Shown here one piece after another: positions 35,600 to 44,117 of a DNA stretch of 64,000 bases (position 1 is its first letter; each line of letters begins with the position of its first letter). Source of the stretch: Pithys albifrons albifrons (lineage: Eukaryota > Chordata > Aves > Passeriformes > Thamnophilidae). The stretch spans positions 1-64,000 of the forward strand of contig NC_092468.1 of NCBI RefSeq assembly GCF_047495875.1, written 5' to 3'. Under the pieces are notes generated by a model. The model had not been told where the DNA came from. It searched no databases and was given only the letters and a program-made list of their open reading frames with translations. The translations under genes were made by a program, and so were the position numbers.

Positions 35600-35870
35600 A
35601 AAGAATTTTGTGCTACGCAATTCGAACATGGCGCTTCTTCTCCCACGGGGAGGAAAAGTTCTCCCCCTGGCTCTAAAGAAAGGGGGGAGAGCTTCTCGCA
35701 TTGGATCATCGGCTATTTCTGTCATGCGCAAGTCTCGCAAGACATTCTGGGAGTTGTAGTTTGGACAGATAAAGCTTTGCATTACGTCATCGGCTCCTTG
35801 CAAGGTCGTATGGGAAATGTAGTGATCTCGCAAAGAGCCTTGAGAATTGTAGTTCCAGCATACCCCCCCG
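35600..35870 (-). promoter_or_regulatory. Cluster of ZNF143-type promoter motifs inside provirus
   Basis: On the minus strand three ACTACA(A/T)-type boxes occur: 35760-35745 (ACTACAACTCCCAGAA, close to the ZNF143/SBS consensus), 35824-35811 (CACTACATTTCCCA) and 35856-35841 (GGAACTACAATTCTCA). A TTACGTCA CRE-like site (35782-35789) and an NRF1-like ATGCGCAA (35724-35731) lie between. The arrangement resembles a vertebrate housekeeping promoter, not retroviral coding sequence. Confidence 0.55.
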
Positions 35871-36119
35871 ACGAACTGCAAGCCTCTCTCTTGCATACAG
35901 CAAGTAGCCTCAACGAACTCACTTTAACAACCATCCACTCAGCTTCCTTTTGAGACAACGAAACTCAAGCACCTGATGCCTTCCAGTCACAGCCTTATAA
36001 TACATCATGCGAGGACAGAATGCAGTATCTTTCTCCAGCAATTCAGAGAGCAGCAAAGAAGTCTAAAAGAAATCTGTTGAACTGATTCTCTGTTAATTTA
36101 GCTTTTGTTAAATAAAGTG

Positions 36120-37980
36120 TTATAAGCATTTAATAATCTAGGGAAAAGTTTCTATTTTTCTCTCCACAAGTTGAAGTCAGCAATGGATAAGAACAACCAA
36201 TTTCCTCTAACTGAATCAAGATCAGTTACCAGAACATTCGAGCAACTAGTTGAAGCTTTTCATTTAATCCCTCAAATTCAAAATTCAGAACACCTGATAG
36301 TAATTGATGTGTTTCCATTTGTGTCTTGGTTTGAGATAAGCAACTGCCAACCCCCCCAAGCACAGAGAGAAAAGCCTCCCTCCTAACACCAGGGAAAGGG
36401 AGGAAAAGAGAGGGGAAAGAAAAAAACACTTCAAACTGCATTTATACTAAAACTACATATATTTTTCACAGAAAGGAAGAGACAATTAGAAGAGAGTACA
36501 AATATACACTCACACAAGTTTGCAACAACAAGTTCCCCACCTCAACTTCTTAACAAACACACAAATTCTACTGTCCTAACTACACATTACTTAAGAAGAA
36601 GCTTATTCCCCAGGGAGACAAACCCAAGCAGAAAGGAGAGACCCAGAACAGCACATTTTACTTTCCTGAGATACCCTGTGAGCCAGTGGTGGGCCTGGTC
36701 CTCTCCATCCCCCCTGGGACAGCATCGTGCGTCCTCCCAAGAGGAAGGCTGAGAAGCGACTCCCTTAACCACTCCCACACTGGTTCCCACTTCCCTGGAG
36801 ATGATGTCATAATGTGGTATGGAATACAAAATTACTGGCTAGAAGAGGTCAGCTGTTAACTCAGCCCAGCTCAAGTCAGCTGACAGCTTTGGCCTAGTCC
36901 AGACTTCAGAGCCCAAATTTAGGCCCACCTAGGTGAACCCATAACAATTTGTTAGTGTTAAGCATTTTCCAAAAGCTCTTCTAAAACTACCAAAGTAAAT
37001 TAAAACACATAATGATTTTAGTTATATAGCATTAGATTAGTTATGTTCCTTTTGATAAAAAAATACAGTTTATAGAAATAATGTTGTGTAGTATTGTTAT
37101 ATTTCTGTTAAAGTTTTAAGTTTCTTTTGGTGCACCAATGACAATGCCTGCAGGAATGTTTTTTCATTTGTTAAGAAAATTAAGTTGTTAAGCTAATAAA
37201 ATAACATTTTTAACTTATTAAGCAAATAAGGATTTTAAGTAAAATTAAATAGTGTTTTTAATTTGTTAAAAGGTTAAAATATCAAGCAAAATAAGTTAAA
37301 TTAAAGTATTAATTAAGTTATCTAAGTAATGTTCATTTAGTCCAAGTTTAAGTCATTAGAATTAAGTTACATTTATAGCTCGGTGTTAACTAGTACCCTT
37401 CCTATATTAAGCTTACTACATTACATAACAGCAGCATTTAAGTTACTAGTTCTTATAATTAAAAAAAAAAGGAGGAAAACTAAGTAAATGATTAAATAAA
37501 TCTTAATAAAAAAATTTAGGTCACATAAGTTGTCATCTGCAAAAGCAATGGAACTGTAAATGCTGTTTGTGGCTCTGCTGTTATGAATGAAGTCAGCTTT
37601 AATCTACTGCCAACTCAAGACATTTAGTTTACCTTTGTCAATGTAACCAGATAGCAAGAGCTTTGTGGTAGCTGATCTCAAGTAAGAAACCCTTTTAAAA
37701 CATGTTTAAGTAGCATTCTAAGTTCAATAGCTAATCAGTGCCTTATAGCATTAATAATGCCAGTATTTTATCTGTTTTAGCAACTGGTGTGGATAATGTT
37801 TCTCTTTCAAATTCTTAATTCAATTCCTTAGAATTAATAAGTAGCTTCATAATTTAATTAAGCAAATCTTATTAGTATTATTGCTGTGTGTGTTAATATT
37901 ATGCTATTAGGATGTTTAAGTGTATTAGACAAGCCATTCTGTAAGCAGTAACCAGACACAGGCAGTTCAAAAAAAAAGGA
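36120..37980 (+). other. AT-rich non-coding interior of the provirus
   Basis: Outside the nested LTR this is strongly AT-rich, without long frames or pol/env motifs. It ends in a purine tract (aaaaaaaggaggg, about 37970-37983) that would serve as polypurine tract for the 3' LTR. The element is non-autonomous. Confidence 0.65.
36322..36946 (-). mobile_element. Nested solo ERV-L-type LTR (minus), 5-bp target duplication
   Basis: 625 bp, minus-strand TGTTATGGGTTCACC to ACCAAGACA, flanked by perfect ATTTG repeats (36317-36321 and 36947-36951). Same family as 15465-16065 and 38974-39603. It landed in the older provirus. Confidence 0.93.
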
Positions 37981-37987
37981 GGGCATA

Positions 37988-38320
37988 TGTTGGAATTTCA
38001 TATGGTATTTCACCTAAAAAGCAAGCCATATGCTGAACTGTCTATGTAAATTAGTGCTGTAGCCTTAAGAACTAATTAATGAAATCAGAAATGGCTGCTG
38101 CCGACTTTCTCAGCAGATGTGCATGGTCAGCCAATTATGAGAAGCTTTGTAATGTAAACAGCATTATTAGCCAATAATCAGTGCCAAAGTGTCATCACCT
38201 GCGGAAGGTTCCAGTCTTAAAGATGTATAAAAGTGTGTGTGCGTATGAATAAAGGGCCTGTTGCTGCTGACTCCTGTGGAGTCGTCTCTCAGGTCCAAAA
38301 ACCCGTCTCCCTCGGTTACA
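37988..38320 (+). mobile_element. 3' LTR of defective provirus
   Basis: 333 bp, TGTTGGAATTTCATATGG to GGTTACA, with TATAAAAG and AATAAAGG. It is closer to the solo LTR at 12690-13021 than to its own 5' partner. The six bases after it (ggctta) do not match those before the 5' LTR (tttgtg). Confidence 0.93.
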
Positions 38321-38500
38321 GGCTTATTGCTTTTTGAGGTTTTTGTCTTCCTTCCTTTTCCATCCTCGTCCTTTTCCACCTTAAAACTCCTGTCACTTAG
38401 CAATCTCTGGTAATAAAAAACCCCCTGTTTGTTAATCTCTCAAGAGCGTGTCTGTTTTAATTTCCAGCAGCCTTTTGAACCCACCCTAATACAGGGGGGA

Positions 38501-38551
38501 AGTTGGGCTAGAGACTCTTGTAGGTCTTTTCCAACCCAAACCATTTCATCA
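38501..38551 (+). mobile_element. CR1 LINE 3' end fragment
   Basis: Short text (gggctagagactcttgtagg, ttttccaacccaaaccattt) matching the terminal segment of CR1 elements in sense orientation. Confidence 0.65.
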
Positions 38552-38973
38552 GTCTTTCATGCCCAGCTCCATCTCTACAGAGCTGTAAATACCTTCATAC
38601 ACCAGTTTAGCATTTTAATGGGACCTAATCTCCAGCACCTTATACAAATGAAAGAACTGCCAGTTTAGGAACATGAATTTTCAGGGTTTTGGAGGAACCA
38701 TTCAAAAGTCAAAAGTTCCAAAGGAACTAAAAGATATTTACAGCATCTCTGCATGAAAGGCTCTCCAAGTGGTCAGTGGCAGAGCCATCCAGGATGACCT
38801 TGCAGCTGAGGTTGGGCGTTTCTGTCTCAGAGTCTGAGACTCATAATGGGCAGGCAGAGAGAGAATATGGGGACTGGGCAAGACTTGCCATGGGACATTT
38901 AGCAAAAAACAAAGTACTGGAATGGAAAGGGTATGGGGAACATTGTTGTCTCTGGTGCAATAAGCATAAGAAG

Positions 38974-39603
38974 TGTTATGGGTTTAGCCAAGTAGGCCAA
39001 AAAATTAGGCTTTAAAGTTCGGATTAGGCCTGAAATTGTCAGCTGACCTGAGCTGGGCTGAGCAAGCTAACAGCTGACTTCTTCTAGTCAATAATATTGT
39101 ATTCCATACCATATTGCATCATCTCAAAGGCATAAGAGCTGGTGTGTGGGTGTGGCTTAGTCTGTTGCTTCACAGCTGTGGCCTCAGCAAGACACTCGGC
39201 CATCCCAGGAGGGATGGGGAGGCCCAAGCCCGGAGCACCAGCTCACCATCATGCTATCTTAGGGAAGTAAGGTGTTTGTTCTTAGCTTTTTTGCCTGCTT
39301 AAGTCTGTCTCTGAAGAATTGACCTCTCTAGAATGATTTGTAGTTAAAATGGTAGAATTTGTGTTTACTGGGAAGTGGGAAGTTATTTCTTGTTATACAT
39401 AACTTGTGTGACTGTGTGTTATATTGTAGTTTCCTCTTAATTTTCTCTTCTGTATAAATACATGTAGTTAGTTTCAGCATAAACCTGCTTTGAGGGGTTT
39501 CTTTTCCTCTCCCTCTTCTCTTTCCCTTAGCTGGTTGGGGGGAGGAGGAACCCTCTTCACTCTGTCCTGGACAGCTGGTGTTTTGCCAGCTCAACCCAGG
39601 ACA
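38974..39603 (+). mobile_element. Solo ERV-L-type LTR
   Basis: 630 bp, TGTTATGGGTTTAGCC to CCCAGGACA. Left flank agaag and right flank gaag(a) give a 4-5-bp duplication blurred by one base. Same family as 15465-16065. Confidence 0.88.
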
Positions 39604-40201
39604 GAAGAGAGAGATATAAAGGGGGTGGAAGGATCTGGCCATGTGTAAAAAGGTGACTGGTCAGTGCCCATTCCTGTCCATGGCGTGAAACTGACCCCAC
39701 AGCCTGTCCCATTTCATGAATCCCTCCATTACCAAGAACTTTCTGGGAAAAGGGAACTTTCTGCTTTTAGTGTGGAGGAAGGTCCAAGTGCCAAGCACTA
39801 GAGTGGGAGTCACAAACCATCAGGTCTTGTGTTCTTTGGAGGCCAGAAACTGGTGAGACTGGTGTGTGTGCACATAACACTGGTGGGTGTGTGGGTGGTG
39901 TAACCACCAGGGAGCATCAAACCAGAGCAACCAGCGTGTGGCAGAGGCCTGGGAGCCACTGTCTGAGATCATCTCCTGGAAGGATCCAAATTGTCTGGGT
40001 GTCTCTGGAGCTCTGCATCTTCTCCTGACATGGCAGAGCACACAAACAGCCCACCCCTGTGTCCCATTCTCCACTCAATATGCTTTGGTTTGGCCCAGAA
40101 ACCTCCCGAAGTCCCTTCCAGGATGAGTCCCTGTGCACTTCCCTCCCTCGTGGGCCTTCCCTTCCTGATGCAGCATCTGTGGGGCAGCAAAGGTGGGTCA
40201 G
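39604..40201. other. Unassigned interval between two ERV-L insertions
   Basis: No gene or repeat recognised. Its last bases (gtcag) are one copy of the target duplication of the adjoining provirus. Confidence 0.4.
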
Positions 40202-40828
40202 TGTGCTGGTTTGAAGGTGAACCAGCAGGGGAAATGAACTCACCACGAGAGAGATTATAAGTCAGAGCTAAAATTTAATAATAATATTACAATAACAACA
40301 CTGATACACAAGGGAAATTGCTTTCAACTCACAATACCCCAGCAGTATAACCCAGTGTCCTGGGGCACAAACCCAAGGGGGTTTGTTTGCCCTTCTGCTG
40401 AGACCCCTGTGGCTCCCCCAAGTCCAGAGCAAAAGGAAAAGAAAAACCTGTTGGTGCAGGCGAGGGCTGTGGTCTGGGCGAGAGCGGTGATCTCCTGCTG
40501 TCGAGGTCCTGCTGCTGCTCTGGATCCGACGAGAAGGTCCTGAGGTCTTCTTACCCACCACTTATGTACCCTCAGGGAGCACCCAGTCCCTCCCCCTGGG
40601 CGGGGACTCACACAATGGGTGATTAACTCTGGGAGCCAGGGGTTGTTGAGCTGTTGATGGCCCATTAGCAGCTCCGCCCCCCTCAGGCTGGGTGTGAAGT
40701 GATAATGGCTCCCTGGGCAGCTGCTGCTAATGGCCCATTGTCCTTGGGGAATGAATAGAGGGGGTGGAATACACAGGTTTGATCACCACCACACAGGGTT
40801 AGCTGGTCCCTCCAGCTGAACTAGGACA
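40202..40828 (-). repeat. 3' LTR of ERV-L-like provirus
   Basis: 627 bp. In element orientation it starts TGTCCTAGTTCAGC and ends CCAGCACA. Preceded by a modest purine tract (ggaataaggggtgg). Confidence 0.95.
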
Positions 40829-40919
40829 TTATCCACCCCTTATTCCACTCCATCTAGTCATTCCCAAATTAACCCCCTTTTTACCTATACATATATATAC
40901 ACATGTATACAATGAAACA

Positions 40920-43900
40920 TTACAAACTCTTCTCGCTCAAAATTAGGTCCCCTTGTGGTACACAATGTGTTTCTCCATCTTTTTGCATTACCCACCAAGT
41001 GCAACCAGGTCCTTGAGCAAAGACAATCCCTCGGATGGGTTTGCCTTTGTTTGAGGTGGGACTCACCCAAACAGTCTTTCCTAACATACCTCTCATATGG
41101 ACCACAGGGACTTTATCTCCATCTACAGTATTCAAGAGTTCTGATTGGGCAGGGCCAGCTCGATTGATGGAGCCCCGGGTGTTGACCAACCAGGTGGCCT
41201 TTGCCAAATGCAGCTCCCAGTGTTTGAAAGTTCCCCCACCCAACGCCTTCAAGGTTGTTTTCAGCAGTCCATTACATCGCTCAACTTTCCCGGCAGCTGG
41301 AGCATGGTAGGGGATATGATACACCCACTCAATGCCGTGCTCTCTGGCCCAGGTGTCTATGAGGCTGTTCTTGAAGTGGGTGCCGTTGTCAGACTCTATT
41401 CTTTCTGGTGTGCCGTGTCTCCACAGGACTTGTTTCTCAAGGCCCAGGATGGTATTCCGGGCAGTGGCGTGAGATACGGGGTATGTCTCTAGCCATCCAG
41501 TGGTTGCCTCTACCATGGTCAGCACGTAGCGCTTGCCTTGGCGTGTTTGGGGAAGTGTGATGTAGTCAACTTGCCAGGCTTCCCCATACCTGTATTTCGA
41601 CCACCGTCCACCATACCATAGAGGCTTCACCCGCTTGGCCTGCTTGATGGCAGCACATGTGTCACAGTCATGGATAACCTGTGAGACACTGTCCATGGTT
41701 AGATCCACCCCTCGGTCACGAGCCCATCTGTATGTTGCATCTCTGCCTTGATGACCAGAAGCATCATGGGCCCATCGGGCTAGAAACAATTCACCTTTAT
41801 GCTGCCAATCCAGATCCACCTGAGAGACTTCAATCTTGGCAGCTCGATCCACCTGCTCGTTGTTACGATGCTCCTCATTAGCCCGGCTCTTGGGTACATG
41901 AGCATCTACGTGACGGACCTTCACACTCAGCTTCTCTACCCGGGCAGCGATGTCCTGCCACATCTCAGCCGCCCAGATGGGTTTCCCTTTGCGCTGCCAG
42001 CCGGCCTTTCTCCAGCGCTCCAGCCATCCCCACAGAGCATTGGCCACCATCCACGAGTCAGTGTAAAGGTAGAGTCTTGGCCACTTCTCTCGTTCGGCGA
42101 TATCCAAAGCCAGCTGAACAGCTTTCAGCTCTGCGACCTGACTCGATCCACCTTGTCCTTCAGTCGCTTCTGCAACTCGACGTGTAGGACTCCATACAGC
42201 TGCTTTCCATTTCCGGCTTGTCCCTACAATGCGGCAGGAGCCATCTGTGAAGAGAGCATATCGCTTCTCCTCTTCTGGTAGCTGGTTATATGGTGGGGCC
42301 TCCTCAGCTCGTGTCACCTGCTCCTCTTCTTCTTCAGAGGACAATCCGAAACTCTCACCTTCCGGCCAGTTGGTGATGATTTCCAAAATCCCAGGGCGAT
42401 TAGGATTCCCTATCCGGGTTCGCTGTGTGATCAGAGCGATCCACTTACTCCATGTGGCATCAGTGGCGTGATGGGTAGAAGGAGCTTTTCCTTTGAACAT
42501 CCAGCCCAACACTGGTAGTCGGGGTGCCAGGATGAGCTGTGCCTCAGTGCCAATCACTTCTGAGGCAGCTCGAACTCCTTCATACGCTGCCAGGATCTCT
42601 TTCTCAGTTGGGGTGTAGCTGGCCTCAGATCCTTTGTATCCCCGGCTCCAGAATCCCAGCGGTCGTCCTCGAGTCTCCCCAGGTACTTTCTGCCAGAGGC
42701 TCCAGGATGGGCCATTCTCCCCGGCTGCAGTGTAGAGCACATTCTTCACATCCTGTCCTGTCCTGACTGGCCCAAGGGCTACTGCGTGGGTAATCTCCTG
42801 TTTAATCTGCTCAAAGGCTTGTTGTTGTTCAGGGCCCCACTGGAAATCATTTTTCTTCCGTGTCACAAGGTAGAGAGGGCTTACAATCTGACTGTACTCA
42901 GGGATATGCATCCTCCAAAAGCCCACGGCGCCTAGGAAAGCCTGAGTTTCCTTCTTGCTGGTCGGTGGGGACATAGCTGCTATTTTGTTGATCACCTCTG
43001 TTGGAATCTGACGACGCCCGTCTTGCCACTTCACTCCTAGGAACTGAATTTCCTGAGCAGGTCCCTTGACCTTACTTCGTTTAATGGCAAAACCAGCTCT
43101 TAGGAGAATCTGGATTATCTTCTTTCCTTTCTCAAAAACCTCCCCTGCTGTGTTCCCCCATACAATGATGTCATCGATGTACTGTAGATGTTCTGGAGCC
43201 TCACCCTTTTCCAATGCAGTCTGGATCAGTCCATGGCAAATGGTGGGACTGTGTTTCCACCCCTGGGGCAGTCGATTCCAGGTGTACTGCACCCCCTTCC
43301 AGGTGAAAGCAAACTGCGGCCTGCACTCTGCTGCCAACGGAATGGAGAAAAAGGCATTGGCAATGTCGATGGTGGCATACCACTTGGCTGCCTTGGACTC
43401 CAGCTCATACTGAAGCTCCAGCATGTCCGGCACAGCGGCACTCAGGGGGGGTGTGACCTCATTGAGACCACGGTAATCCACCGTCAGCCTCCACTCTCCA
43501 CTGGACTTTCGTACTGGCCATATGGGGCTATTAAAGGGTGAGTGAGTCTTGCTGACCACCCCTTGGCTCTCCAGCTCACGAATCATCTTGTGTATGGGGG
43601 TCACAGAGTCTCGGTCAGTGCGGTATTGCCGACGGTGCACTGTGGCTGTGGCCAGCGGTACCAATTGTTCTTCAACTTTCAGCAGTCCTACAGCAGAAGG
43701 GTCCTCTGAGAGGCCAGGCAAGGTGCTCAGCTGTCTGATTTCCTCTGTCTCCACAGCAGCTATGCCAAAGGCCCAACGCAGTCCCTTTGGGTCTTTGAAA
43801 TATCCATTCCTTAGGTAGTCTATGCCAAGGATACATGGGGCTTCTGGACCAGTCACAATGGGGTGTCTATGCCATTCCTTGCCAGTCAAGCTGACTTCAG

Positions 43901-44114
43901 CTTCCAGTACAGTCAGCTGTTGGGATCCCCCTGTTACCCCAGAAATAGAGATGGATTCTGCCCCGACGTATCCTGATGGCATCAACGTGCATTGTGCGCC
44001 AGTGTCCACTAAAGCTTTGTATTTCTGTGGGTCTGATGAGCCAGGCCACCGAATCCACACAGTCCAATAAACCCGATTGTCCCTCTCCTCTACCTGGCTA
44101 GAGGCAGGGCCCCC
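40920..44114 (-). CDS. pol: ERV-L-like Pro-Pol polyprotein
   Basis: Open from the gag stop to TAA at 40920, about 1064 codons. With residues counted from the GTG at 44060: protease DTGA at 19-22; reverse transcriptase with IDIANAFF at 232-239 and catalytic YIDD at 294-297; RNase H acidic residues D606, E644, D668, D738; integrase zinc site H765, H770, C799, C802; and integrase D832, D891, E927, an exact D-x58-D-x35-E. All catalytic residues are present. There is no separate ATG. The frame is continuous with gag except for one TAG, so expression as a readthrough Gag-Pro-Pol is likely. The YIDD box, the GFWRMHIPEYSQIVSPLY-type connection segment and the lack of env favour ERV-L (class III) over gamma- or betaretroviruses. 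The ends of the mature enzymes are not inferred. Confidence 0.93.
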   Translation of the reverse strand, partial: GGPASSQVEERDNRVYWTVWIRWPGSSDPQKYKALVDTGAQCTLMPSGYVGAESISISGVTGGSQQLTVLEAEVSLTGKEWHRHPIVTGPEAPCILGIDYLRNGYFKDPKGLRWAFGIAAVETEEIRQLSTLPGLSEDPSAVGLLKVEEQLVPLATATVHRRQYRTDRDSVTPIHKMIRELESQGVVSKTHSPFNSPIWPVRKSSGEWRLTVDYRGLNEVTPPLSAAVPDMLELQYELESKAAKWYATIDIANAFFSIPLAAECRPQFAFTWKGVQYTWNRLPQGWKHSPTICHGLIQTALEKGEAPEHLQYIDDIIVWGNTAGEVFEKGKKIIQILLRAGFAIKRSKVKGPAQEIQFLGVKWQDGRRQIPTEVINKIAAMSPPTSKKETQAFLGAVGFWRMHIPEYSQIVSPLYLVTRKKNDFQWGPEQQQAFEQIKQEITHAVALGPVRTGQDVKNVLYTAAGENGPSWSLWQKVPGETRGRPLGFWSRGYKGSEASYTPTEKEILAAYEGVRAASEVIGTEAQLILAPRLPVLGWMFKGKAPSTHHATDATWSKWIALITQRTRIGNPNRPGILEIITNWPEGESFGLSSEEEEEQVTRAEEAPPYNQLPEEEKRYALFTDGSCRIVGTSRKWKAAVWSPTRRVAEATEGQGGSSQVAELKAVQLALDIAEREKWPRLYLYTDSWMVANALWGWLERWRKAGWQRKGKPIWAAEMWQDIAARVEKLSVKVRHVDAHVPKSRANEEHRNNEQVDRAAKIEVSQVDLDWQHKGELFLARWAHDASGHQGRDATYRWARDRGVDLTMDSVSQVIHDCDTCAAIKQAKRVKPLWYGGRWSKYRYGEAWQVDYITLPQTRQGKRYVLTMVEATTGWLETYPVSHATARNTILGLEKQVLWRHGTPERIESDNGTHFKNSLIDTWAREHGIEWVYHIPYHAPAAGKVERCNGLLKTTLKALGGGTFKHWELHLAKATWLVNTRGSINRAGPAQSELLNTVDGDKVPVVHMRGMLGKTVWVSPTSNKGKPIRGIVFAQGPGCTWWVMQKDGETHCVPQGDLILSEKSL

Positions 44115-44117
44115 CTA
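44115..44117 (-). promoter_or_regulatory. In-frame UAG between gag and pro-pol (candidate readthrough site)
   Basis: The only stop between gag and pol. Both are in the same frame (the codon positions differ by a multiple of three) and 18 sense codons link the TAG to the GTG at 44060. The context UAG GGG GGC resembles the UAG-G-rich context of gammaretroviral readthrough sites. Confidence 0.7.

Noticed and set aside
40268..40665. Identical 97- and 113-codon frames in both LTRs (also 46349-46746) considered as accessory genes
   Set aside because: They occur in LTR DNA without a start context or motif; identity simply reflects identical LTRs. An LTR-coded product is possible but unsupported.
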